Shown: positions 1 through 8,004, numbered from the stretch's first letter. The stretch is DNA of 16,022 bases from Cylindrotheca closterium (GCA_933822405.4 CAKOGP040001846.1:1-16022), one strand, 5' to 3'. Numbers and translations are program-made. Notes: generated from the letters alone by a model not told the origin.

Positions 1-2076
1 CTTGGTCTCTTCATCGTCTAGTTCAGACTCGTATTCGTCTTCGTAGTCCATGTCCTCATTGGCAGTTATCCATTCGTGTTCTTGGTAGTCTTCGTCCATC
101 AGATCTTCAGCATCTTGTTTAGCCTTAATCTTCTTGAACATTCTGTCGAACATTTCGTCCTCTAGCTCATCTTCATATTGATTTGCTTCGCTATCGTATC
201 TTGGGTTTCTGTCCCTGTCGAACCTCGCTTCCATGATGTCTGCTTCAGCATCCATTAGTAATTCATCAAGTTTGTCATCTGGAATGTTTTCATTTTGGAG
301 GGTTACATCACTCAGTCTTTCAATTTGGTTTACTGGTACATAGTGTTCATCCCACAGTTCATCTGGGTCCACTCCTGCGAGCAAATCACCATCGAGGATT
401 AGCTCGCCATTTTGCTTGGAATAGGTGCGCAATTCTGTCACTCCTTCCAATCGTGCGTCGTCTTCGATAATCTTGATGACTTGGTCAGTCATCGGAAGAA
501 CCTTTATTTTTGCACGTCGTGCCTCGCACTTTGTGTTCAGATCATAGATACGGTGCCCTTCTTGAATATCGTCGGTGGGTCCCATGTAAACACCTTTGAT
601 CGTTCGAGCAGCCATATTATTGTTGGTGTCATGACCATATCCGTGGACATAGGCGCCAATCTCAGCGACAAATTCGTTGGAGGCATCAACCATTTGTTGA
701 TGCATAATCATATGCGGGCTGTAGTATGCAGACAACCCACCTTTTGCCGGATAGTAGTTGGATATTTTTGCGACTCGTGTCATAAGTGCCACAGTTAACT
801 TCTTTGGAATCGCCTTGAATGGCATTCGGTGAAAGTGAACCCGAAACAGTGCTTTTAAATGCTGATTATTTTGTTCCGCTTTCGGAGCATGTTCGCCTCT
901 GCTGGCGTAATTCATATGAACTTCAAGTTCGTCTTTCACGGGTTCAAATACCGGACGGAACTCCCCATCGCAGTAAATCTTTTCCACTGTGAAATCACGT
1001 GCATTATATATTCGAAAGCATTTATCAATTGCGTCGTACAATGCCGTTTTGGATCGTGAAGCCAAGGGTATATAACACCGGTATCTCACACTCCCATCAA
1101 TGGTCGTGAGTCCGAATGAATTGTTAACAAAAACAAGATCAATGTGCAGCACAACATTCAGATTGTGCATTAATAACTTCTTTGGTATTTCTATCCAGTC
1201 ATCCTGCACTCCTTCAGGTGTGGGACGTTTCGTCTTTCCTTTTAGGACCAAAGAACCAGGTCCATATATTTTTTTGGCAATGATTGCATCTTCTTCATTC
1301 ACATTGCAGTTCCTGAACAGACCAGATCTTACTGCAATACAAAACGCTTGCACTCCTGGTGCATCAGCCATATGATACACTGATCGTGCGCGATTAGCCC
1401 GCTCAACTTGTTTATCAGTGCACCCTTTGATATTCTCCCGTACCGTCTGTATGCCACAATAATTGGAATTGGAATAGCTAATTTTTAAAATTCTACCACA
1501 GAAAATAACACCACATTTATGGCATTCAGTGTGTGCGACACCGATCGCGTTGCAGTCACCATTTCCGCATTCTCTGTATTCACACTCAGAGTATTCGGAC
1601 CCTTCATCACTCTCTGCCCTACCATCGGGCACGAAAGTATACAATCCGTTTCGATGCACATACCTCATTCTCTGTTCCCCCTTTGTAACGATGAAGGAGT
1701 TTTCAATGTCAGTGTCCATAACGACACGGAATCCAAGCTTCACAAGCTCGGATAAACTATCAAGGTTACATTGCGCTTCAGTGTCTAGCAAGCAAGTGTG
1801 TCCTTTGATGATACTAGATTCGACCTGTTGATGCAGGTCATGTTGGCCAGTGTCCGTACCGTAGTTGAACATGTAATCCAGGTCAGACACAGTGCCCGGT
1901 TTGGTGTAATCTTCGTTCATTTGTAGGCTGAACGTAGATCCAGAATCAAGATGTACACCAAGATCGATATCCCAGTGCTTACTTCCATTAGATTTGAAAG
2001 GTTTCTTGTTGTCTTTGGTCCATTGAGAACAGTGCTTCAATGAATCCATCTTCGAGGTCGACTTGTAAATTTGCAT
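1..2076 (-). CDS. Copia Pol polyprotein, N-terminal part (protease and integrase), partial
   Basis: The frame is open for 692 codons from the ATG at 2074-2076 to the window edge. Residues 43-48 read LDSGST, matching a retroviral-type aspartic protease active site. Residues 221-290 resemble the degenerate zinc-binding region seen in diatom copia integrases: an ARSVYHM stretch followed by a GLFRN segment and KGKTKR. The canonical His-His-Cys-Cys set is not evident. The integrase core follows, with likely catalytic residues D313 (HIDLVFVN), D370 (YCDGEF) and E401 (AEQNNQ). D370 and E401 have 30 residues between them, slightly less than the textbook 35. Residues 600-692 are very acidic, as expected for the linker before reverse transcriptase. 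The true start is uncertain: the frame continues upstream to a TGA at 2113-2115 and then into gag without a shift. The family assignment is strong; activity cannot be judged because the element is incomplete. Confidence 0.85.
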   Translation of the reverse strand, partial: MQIYKSTSKMDSLKHCSQWTKDNKKPFKSNGSKHWDIDLGVHLDSGSTFSLQMNEDYTKPGTVSDLDYMFNYGTDTGQHDLHQQVESSIIKGHTCLLDTEAQCNLDSLSELVKLGFRVVMDTDIENSFIVTKGEQRMRYVHRNGLYTFVPDGRAESDEGSEYSECEYRECGNGDCNAIGVAHTECHKCGVIFCGRILKISYSNSNYCGIQTVRENIKGCTDKQVERANRARSVYHMADAPGVQAFCIAVRSGLFRNCNVNEEDAIIAKKIYGPGSLVLKGKTKRPTPEGVQDDWIEIPKKLLMHNLNVVLHIDLVFVNNSFGLTTIDGSVRYRCYIPLASRSKTALYDAIDKCFRIYNARDFTVEKIYCDGEFRPVFEPVKDELEVHMNYASRGEHAPKAEQNNQHLKALFRVHFHRMPFKAIPKKLTVALMTRVAKISNYYPAKGGLSAYYSPHMIMHQQMVDASNEFVAEIGAYVHGYGHDTNNNMAARTIKGVYMGPTDDIQEGHRIYDLNTKCEARRAKIKVLPMTDQVIKIIEDDARLEGVTELRTYSKQNGELILDGDLLAGVDPDELWDEHYVPVNQIERLSDVTLQNENIPDDKLDELLMDAEADIMEARFDRDRNPRYDSEANQYEDELEDEMFDRMFKKIKAKQDAEDLMDEDYQEHEWITANEDMDYEDEYESELDDEETK

Positions 2077-2112
2077 GTTCAAGCTTCCATCGCTGACTTC
2101 ATTGAAATTATT

Positions 2113-2922
2113 TCATTCAAATAACCTTTCAATTTCTTGACTTTTTCCTCTTTTCCTCATTGCACTCCTGTTCTTTAGCAAATTACACTTCGGTTTCTTT
2201 TGATTCAGGTATTGTTGATTATACCTTGGTTGATCCTGATTATTACGTTCGGTTGGTCTCATTTTTATTCCATCTTGAACATAAGATTTACCACTCCTGG
2301 TTTTCCTTGGACTGAATATGTCCTCTTTATTCACTTCATCATTTTCATAATTATCGTCGTCACTTGATTTGTCCGAATTATCGTCAGATTCATCATTTTC
2401 ATTCTCATTATCATCCAAATTTGCCACAAATTTGCGAACATCATTGACTTGATTTTCACATTCTTTGATTTGATCTTGAATTTGATCAATTAAATCGTCA
2501 TTTTCCTCATACTATGTTTCGCGGGTTTCCTCGATTTGTTCTTCATCGTTAAGTGATTCAACATCTTCCTTGTATTTTTGTATGTCTTCTTCAATTTCTT
2601 GAATCTTTTCATTTAAATCTTCATCATTCTGATATTTTTCATTTGGATTTGGATCTTGATCGGAATTATCATCTTCATTTCTCCATCTTAATCGTTCATA
2701 AATACTTGCAACACTCCTGTCTTCTGTCTGTTCTTCAACATTTTTGGTGTGCTCATTGTCATAGTTTTCAATAAATTCTTCCGCTTCTTCAAGTAAAGCA
2801 TCAATTTCATCTTGATCAATCTTTTCATTATGAAGATTCCCATCGCTTTGTTTGTATTCATTTTTGCATGGAATATATGTATCTGTTGGAGGCCAATTTC
2901 TGGCTGTATAGCTCTCCTACTG
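2113..2922 (-). pseudogene. Copia gag-like region, broken by an in-frame TAG
   Basis: This region lies directly upstream of pol and in the same frame, ending at TGA 2113-2115. The frame is open back to a TAG at 2923-2925, apart from one internal TAG at 2512-2514. The first two thirds are strongly acidic and probably helical (long Glu/Asp/Asn/Gln runs, coiled-coil-like). The last third turns basic (KTRSGKSY, KPKCNLLKNRSAMRKRG), a plausible nucleic-acid-binding tail. No CCHC zinc knuckle is visible. There is no ATG near the left edge of the frame, so the natural start may lie in another frame upstream after an early shift, or may be lost. Position and composition argue for gag; sequence identity alone does not. 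A separate host gene encoding an acidic protein is a less likely alternative. Confidence 0.55.
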
Positions 2923-3389
2923 AGAGGGCTATAATACACAGACAGGCCTATGCCTCTAGTCTAAAAAAGATAAAAGGACTTTTATTTGAATGTTAATTCC
3001 AGTATCTATTTGTTGTTACCTGGATTGAATGAGCATTGCAGCTCATACAATCCAGTGGCTACTTCGATTTACCTATTTACTAGTTTTTTCTTATGCGCGG
3101 GACCAAGCGACTCTGGTCTGGCAATCCCACCTGCGAAACCGCGAACGCGGTCTGCCCATGTCACCGTTGGTCTGGTCATTTTGGTCATATTCTCGCCGTC
3201 CGTACGTTGTCCGCCAGCCTAAAAAATACTACTTCCAACTCGCTCCTGACATGTCGGGCAAGTCAAGGAGGGATCTTCCACGGGTGGTACTGGCGTGATG
3301 CCCATCACCATGTCGCGGAAGCGTGTGTACAAGCTGCCTTGTTGTGGCTTGGGTCGAAAGCGCGTTAAACTGAAAAGCCCGTAAAACCT
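2923..3389. other. Non-coding stretch, probably the 5' LTR/leader side of the copia element
   Basis: No coding frame with recognisable protein character is seen. From about 3090 to 3360 the base composition is more GC-rich than the flanks. By position this stretch should contain the leader and 5' LTR of the minus-strand copia element. TGTT occurs at 2991 and 3011 on the plus strand and could mark an LTR end, but no partner LTR lies in the window to test this. Confidence 0.3.
3020..3055. repeat. Hairpin: 15-bp inverted repeat with one mismatch and a 6-nt loop
   Basis: The left arm CTGGATTGAATGAGC (3020-3034) pairs with GCTCATACAATCCAG (3041-3055) with a single mismatch, around the loop ATTGCA. 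It lies about 100 bp upstream of the gag-like frame, on the side where an LTR or leader is expected. A structural role in element RNA is possible but is inference. Confidence 0.7.
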
Positions 3390-3540
3390 TAAAGTGACGT
3401 CCCGAATCCTTAAAATGACTTCCCATTTGTTAAATGTTACTTCCAATTGTTATCTCCATATTTAAAGTGACTTCGAATTGTTATTTCCAGACATAAAGTG
3501 ACTTCCAATTGTTATTTCCAGACTTAATGTCACTTCGCTA
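3390..3540. repeat. Degenerate short tandem repeats (about 21 then 31 bp)
   Basis: Six related segments begin with TTAAAGTGACTTC-like sequence. The first two are spaced about 21 bp apart. The later ones are about 31 bp apart and share AATTGTTATTTCCAGAC. The best pair spans 3462-3522. They sit just upstream of the transposase at 3625 and may be subterminal repeats of that element, but no matching inverted copy was found downstream. Confidence 0.65.
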
Positions 3541-3624
3541 TTCCCAGTTTCAAATCGAATTCTCTTGCAATCTTTCACCTTCGGCATTCTTGTCATCTTT
3601 GGGCACAATATCCCAACTTCAAGA

Positions 3625-4707
3625 ATGGCAGAGGTGTTGGAGGACCCCCAGCCAAGAAACAATGATGACAATGCTGGTGTAGACGAATTGGACGAGGCAC
3701 CAGTCAATCATGTGGTCACACCAGAGAGGATCCAGTATCTTGGATTGAAACTGGTGGGCTACAAACGCAAACGTTTACAGAAGTCAACGGCACGGGTGAA
3801 CTTTGAGCGTTTCAAGGGATTTTTTGGTTTATCTCCTGTAACTGCTGCCGAGATTTACCACGACATGCAAACAACGGATATTGAAGAAGCCAAAGTAGAG
3901 GGCAGTTGAATTGATTTGAGGAATCTCTTGATTGCACTTCATTACTTGTTGAAGTATCCAACAGAAAGGTACGTTGCAATGGCTTTTTGCAGCGCCTCGG
4001 GTTACTGAATGAAATATTGTCTGGTCACTAGGGACATGGAAGCTCGATTTGGCTTCAGCATGTACTGGCCAAGAAATGTGGCTTGGGAGTCGATCGAGAG
4101 ACTTCGAGCGTTGAAACACAAGAAGATCAAGTGGGAGGAGGACTTGTGCACAGATGATATCTGGGTCCTGACGGTAGACGGCATTCACTGCTGGATACAG
4201 GAGCCAAAACATCCTGTCTGAAGTCAAAACAGGCGCTACTACAGCCACAAATATCACAAAGCTGGGTTGATGTATGAGCTTGGGATATGCCTGAGCACAG
4301 GTCGTTTGTTGTGGATGCGAGGACCCTACCCTGCAGGGACGTCTGACATTACGGTAGCCCGAACAGGAGGACTTGTCGAGGAACTCCGTCGTCGTGGACA
4401 AAAAGCAATTGGAGATCGAGGTTACAATGGGGAACAAAAACAAATTAGCACACCGAATGCTCATGACAACAAGGGGGTGTCGCTATTCAAAAGACGAGCT
4501 CTCATGCGTCAAGAGAATTTCAATGGAATGATCAAGCGATTCAATGTGACGAGTCATTGCTTTCGTCACAGTGAAGAACGCTTTGAGCTTGCGTTTGAAG
4601 CTGTTTGCGTTATTTGTCAATACAAAGTGGAGAACGAAACCCCACTCTACGACGTCTTGATTCAACAAGTGAAAGACCAATTTGAAACGAATTCTGTCAC
4701 TAGCTAA
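3625..4707 (+). pseudogene. PIF/Harbinger-type transposase (DDE_Tnp_4), three in-frame TGA codons
   Basis: One frame of 361 codons runs from ATG 3625 to TAA 4705-4707, interrupted only by TGA at 3907-3909, 4006-4008 and 4219-4221. With those counted as codons, the length suits this family. The likely catalytic triad is D185 (LTVDGIH), D264 (GDRGY) and E297 (MRQENF), with D241 in the conserved PAGTSDITVAR segment. The C-terminal region, with FRHSEERFELAFEAVCVICQY, matches the helical end typical of this nuclease family, in a form I associate with diatom genomes. DDE nucleases of this type cut and paste DNA elements in the nucleus. All three stops fall where Trp would be plausible and could each arise from TGG by one base change; no TAA, TAG or frameshift occurs. 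The simplest reading is an ageing copy. Terminal inverted repeats were not found. Confidence 0.85.
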
Positions 4708-4963
4708 TAAGTCAACTAACTATTTTAAAAGTATTATATTAAATAATACCAAGAATCGAGTGCTAAAGTATTACCGAAATTCTATTGCTCCTCTAATGTG
4801 ACTCATCTGCTAGAAGCTCCGTTTATGCTCAAACAATATGTCATCAACTTGAAACTATTAAAATAGGATTTGAGTTTATTTTTTGTTCGGGAGAGTTTTT
4901 TTTGTAGCATTTTCAGCCTCAGCCGATTAATTTCTGCGTTCAGTTAACCCTTTTGCGTTTCTT
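4708..4963. other. AT-rich non-coding region with a small inverted repeat
   Basis: No coding potential is seen. Just after the transposase stop, GTATTAT (4731-4737) and ATAATAC (4743-4749) form a 7-bp inverted repeat around ATTAA, in an AT-rich setting. It could lie in the transposase 3' untranslated region. The remainder is T-rich and unremarkable. Confidence 0.4.
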
Positions 4964-5023
4964 AGTGCCAAAAAGGCACTTCGAATGCTTCGAAGTGCCA
5001 AAAAGGCACTTTGAATGCTTCCT
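4964..5023. repeat. 30-bp direct duplication made of nested palindromes
   Basis: Two consecutive 30-bp copies (4964-4993 and 4994-5023) differ at only a few positions. Each contains the hairpin AGTGCC-AAAAA-GGCACT. Across the join, GGCACTTCGAA and TTCGAAGTGCC pair perfectly (11 bp) around TGC at 4975-4999. Three overlapping hairpins can therefore form. The site lies downstream of the Harbinger transposase and could belong to that element's right end. Confidence 0.85.
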
Positions 5024-5926
5024 TTTTTTCCGTTTTTGCTCATATCTAAATAATTCAAAAAATATTCAAATTCCATTATTTTATTTATTTTGTCTAGGTA
5101 AAAACCCTCCGTTTAACGGCAGTACTTGTACGAATCTTCACCCCACCATTTCTCCCTACAAATTGGTGATCCCAAATATCTGCACCCAATTTCCATTTTT
5201 CGCTTGCAGAACGACATAATTTTCGCAAACATCACAAACAGCAGATGTTTTTCCTTGTAAACCACTTCGACAATAGACGACAGCACGTACACATATCAAC
5301 GATACAATGGATATGAGATGTGACTGAGGTAATTATACATTGCTATGGCTATTGCCATTCCCTTAATGCTACTTGTCCGCAATTTTCTTTTCTTTGACGA
5401 TGAACCTGAGTTTTTGCGTCCTATTCCTTGTCCTCTACTCTGTGTTTTCTCCCTTTTTCTTGCCCTCCATACCTCCTGAAGATTCAGAATACAAATTGTC
5501 CACGCCGTTCGAACATTGACTGTCCCCACTGCCCTGCCATTGCCAAACGATTCCCAAACCACCGTCGCTGCTGCTACGTTGCTGTCTATTCATTTCACTC
5601 CGGGTTACCATCATAAAGCATCGACACGTAGACTCCACGAGGTTCCGTCACGTAGGAAAACGGATTATTGATGATTTAGCGCAAAAAGCTACCTTGGCAA
5701 AGTATGTAGAGTCTACGCTGATCGTAATCATTTATCACGTAAGAACACAATTGGAGTAGACAATATATATTCATATATAGGGCGGAGAATTCCTATTTAT
5801 TAACAATAAAATAAGTCGTGATTCTGCTGTATCCATTATATAATTTTTAATATTGCAAATGAATATCCATATATACAAAAATTGATCCAGTGTCCCAGCA
5901 ATCAGAAACCGCGGGGCCAAAAACGA
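5024..5926. other. Intergenic region, no supported gene
   Basis: This stretch is AT-rich at both ends with a more balanced middle. On the minus strand, 5638 to 5435 is open for 67 codons with a Ser/Gly/Gln-rich product, and a second frame from 5562 to 5296 is Lys/Arg/Ser-rich. Together they could be two frames of one decayed low-complexity gene, but no family resemblance was seen. From 5640 to 5880 I see only AT-rich sequence with TATATA runs. Confidence 0.3.
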
Positions 5927-6271
5927 ATGCAAAATACACACATCAACTCAGCATCACAAGGAAGAACAGCAGGCATGAACCCTAAAAGAAAGCTTCCATC
6001 TATTCGAGCTTCAATGGGGCATCCTCCAGCAAGAAAGAAAGCTCGTACAGAACTAGCTGTAATTAATCTTTGCGAAGAATATGATGTAACTGAAAATGAG
6101 AAACGTATATTTGAAAAGGCTAAGAAGCGAACTTATCGGAAAAAAAAAACGTGCAGCCTGCACGCGGATTTGCAGCATGCAGAATCCACTTCCGGGTGCC
6201 CCTACAGGCTGCATCCATTTTGCCGCGAGCTGCAGGAATCTGCATCCATCCTGCATTTTGAAATTGAATGA
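5927..6271 (+). CDS. Short basic open frame of unknown function
   Basis: The frame is open before the ATG at 5927-5929 and ends at TGA 6269-6271 (114 codons). Residues 1-75 have plausible protein character: Lys/Arg/Pro-rich (NPKRKLPS, PPARKKARTE), then a helical segment ending in EKAKKRTYRKKK. The part after about 6150 is a readthrough of a TGCA-rich repetitive stretch and looks non-protein. The basic clusters would suit a nuclear or nucleic-acid-binding N-terminus, but no domain is recognised. A pyrimidine-poor AG just upstream at 5889-5890 could be a splice acceptor. It may be a 5' exon or a fragment left beside the tandem array. Confidence 0.3.
   Translation: MQNTHINSASQGRTAGMNPKRKLPSIRASMGHPPARKKARTELAVINLCEEYDVTENEKRIFEKAKKRTYRKKKTCSLHADLQHAESTSGCPYRLHPFCRELQESASILHFEIE
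6150..6260. repeat. TGCA-rich cluster
   Basis: TGCAG, TGCAT and TGCAC motifs recur about nine times in 110 bp, several as near-palindromes (GCTGCAGG, GCATGCAG). A related cluster, with GCATGCA and two adjacent GCTGCACG motifs, occurs in each array unit (7425-7506 in unit 1). This resembles subterminal motif clusters of DNA transposons, but an element boundary was not established. Confidence 0.4.
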
Positions 6272-6385
6272 TTTTGATTGGCCAATTCTCAATAGCGTTT
6301 CGAAGACCTCGACTCACAATTCACATCAAAATAATACGAAAAGACTCCATTGCACTTGATCTTCTGCTCTTTTCACTAGTGTATC

Positions 6386-7112
6386 ATGATGAATGCCTTG
6401 TCAATTCTTCCATTAGACTCCGATAGCGAGGACGATGATAACCTTCATTACAACATTGGTTTGAACAAACAGAATTACAGCGCGAAAACATTACCACCCG
6501 CTGGCCAAGGAAAATACTGCTGCCAAATTAGTCGGTAGAAGAGTTTGGGCCAAAGTTGCAGTATCACATTCAAATGGCTTTTGCAGCATCCGAAACTTCA
6601 AATATGACTCTCTCAATCTGAATCATGCTTGCGTTCAATGTAAATGCGGAGTCCACAACTTGTGTGTACAGGAAAATATGTTGATGTCAAATAGCAAGGA
6701 AGACGGTCACTGGTACTGTTCCAAGGAATGCGGCGGAAGCGACGTTCTGGCAACACACGATGTGGGAGTTCGACAAGTAGCAACACCAACACCAACTACA
6801 ACTACAACAGCAGCTACAGCTACTACAGGAATTGAGGCAACAACAGCAACAATGTCTTTGCAAGCAAAACCCGAAGCGGCTACTTTCGACGACATTGTCA
6901 TAGATCAGGTTGCGATAAACCGGTTCACCAAGGCACGGGACAGGCTGACCAGACTTCGGTCTGTTGCTGGTGTTGTGATCAAAGACATTCCTGTTGACCT
7001 CTTGCGGAAATTGGTGGGGGTATCAAGACTGAATCTCGGATCGCCTACAGAAATGAAGAAAGCAGACATGAAGAAAGGAGATTATTGTGAATTCATTGCT
7101 ACAACTAGATAA
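6386..7112 (+). pseudogene. Unit 1: putative Cys/His-cluster protein, frame-broken and 3'-truncated
   Basis: The gene starts in frame 2 at ATG 6386 with an acidic peptide (LPLDSDSEDDD) and meets TAG at 6536-6538 after 50 codons. Frame 3 is open from 6465 to TAA 7110-7112 and carries the rest. There, CVQCKCGVHNLC (about 6630-6668) followed by HWYCSKEC (about 6711-6734) gives a C-x2-C-x-C-x2-H-x2-C...C-x3-C arrangement, suggesting a PHD-like zinc-binding fold. A Thr/Ala/Pro linker follows, then a helical segment (FTKARDRLTRLRS, PVDLLRKLVGVSRL). The end ...CEFIATTR is artificial: at 7101-7102 the gene is fused to antisense transposase sequence. The two frames overlap at 6465-6535, so a single indel would explain the break. 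A 22-nt GT...AG segment there would also restore the frame but is very short for an intron. No family was confidently identified; it could be a host gene or the accessory protein of a two-gene element. Confidence 0.5.
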
Positions 7113-7345
7113 TCGGAAAGCGGATAAGCATTGTCGCCCCCAATAAACATTCCTTCGGCAAATCTGTGATCCACTGCAAAAGCTCTTCACAACGTTTGAA
7201 TGCTCTGGCATCGCCAGTCGATCCTGGAGCAGCCACAGTGAAGTAAATGAATCGAAGTTTCGCCGCAAATTGCTTGGATATTCAGACCGTGGCGGTGACT
7301 ATGCCCGAAAAAACGATGGTATCAGTGAAAAGTATGAAAATACCG
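7103..7345 (-). pseudogene. Unit 1: fragment of PIF/Harbinger transposase, central part
   Basis: On the minus strand, three frames in succession give family-typical segments: HRHGLNIQAICG, then RFIYFTVAAPGSTGDARAF, then EGMFIGGDNAYPLSDYLV. These match the middle of a DDE_Tnp_4 nuclease, with PGSTGD and the second catalytic Asp in GDNAYPL. At least two frameshifts separate them. The last shift, near 7153-7157, is also present in the related copy at 13523-13527, so it predates the array. The final catalytic Glu is missing because the fragment stops at the fusion with the plus-strand gene at 7101-7102. Confidence 0.75.
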
Positions 7346-8004
7346 TTTCACAACATGTTGAATTTATAAATTAGTATAGTATGTATACGAGTAATGAGCC
7401 GTTTGACCTATGCGACTACTACAATGCATGCAGGCCAAATTTTTGAAACAAGCATGCATTCTGCAGCAAAAAAATCAAAATGCAATGCACGCTGCACGCT
7501 GCACGCGAAAAGGGGTTCGATAATATCGCACCTTAGTCTTCCCCCCTTATGTTTTGCAGCCAAATTTAGGGGCCCCAAGTTCTTATTTTGGGTCGAATCG
7601 AAACACGACAAATCAGTTCGAAACACTGCAGGTGTTGGCTAGCGAAGGACGGACTGATCGGAACGCCCAAGTACGTATGCAAAGAAGGTACAGTAGCAGG
7701 ACAGTGGAAAGCTACGTACCAAAGAGGTTGTGAAAGAAGTTGGTGAAGGAGCTGCAGCTCAGTTGCAGCTCATTCCTTTTGAAAAGACTGCTCTGTATTT
7801 GACAGAGTGAATTTGAAGTCTAGGAATAGATAGTTATTAAGATTACCCTAGTCCCACCTCACCCTTGGAGGAAACCAGCGCTTGCGCTGGGGGATTGGGG
7901 GCCAACAGCTAGTAACAACTGTCAGCCCAAAAACATCATTGAAACTCTTTTAGGCCCCATTGGAGTCTGCGAAATCCAAAGCGATTGAGAAGGATGAGCA
8001 ATCG
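7346..8004. other. Unit 1: remaining sequence, mostly unexplained
   Basis: This part contains the TGCA-rich motifs, a self-complementary GAGCTGCAGCTC (7749-7760) followed by TGCAGCTC, and the hairpin CCAGCGC-TT-GCGCTGG (7875-7890). A possible coding remnant on the plus strand spans 7633-7810: CWLAKDGLIG...QWKATYQR in one frame, then EVVKEVGEG...ALYLTE ending at TGA 7808-7810 in another. No family is recognised. A different 82-codon frame at 7394-7642 looks like chance. Confidence 0.3.

Larger units (their letters stand above)
1..2922 (-). mobile_element. Ty1/copia-type LTR retrotransposon, 5' half, truncated by window edge
   Basis: The minus strand reads in the order gag-like region, protease, integrase, which is the copia order. 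Reverse transcriptase and RNase H would follow beyond base 1, so the element is cut by the window. One reading frame runs from 2922 to 1, interrupted only by TAG at 2512-2514 and TGA at 2113-2115. No frameshift was found across about 2.9 kb, so this is a fairly young copy or one that tolerates the stops. The 5' LTR should lie to the right of 2922, but its end and a primer-binding site could not be identified with confidence. Confidence 0.85.

Noticed and set aside
412..1831. Several plus-strand open frames opposite the copia pol gene
   Set aside because: They are antisense shadows of a 692-codon minus-strand frame with clear protease and integrase motifs.
2926..3060. Primer-binding site for the left copia element
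   Set aside because: No convincing match to an initiator tRNA end was seen next to either TGTT candidate, and there is no second LTR to fix the boundary.
3093..3368. Open frame in the GC-richer stretch after the copia element
   Set aside because: It has no motif and unnatural composition, and it overlaps other frames of similar length.
3625..4707. UGA as a reassigned Trp codon in this genome
   Set aside because: Kept only as a test: the evidence is four TGA codons in two transposons, and decay is the simpler explanation.
7394..7642. 82-codon frame repeated in each unit
   Set aside because: Its composition is not protein-like, and it overlaps TGCA-rich repeats; repetition only reflects array duplication.
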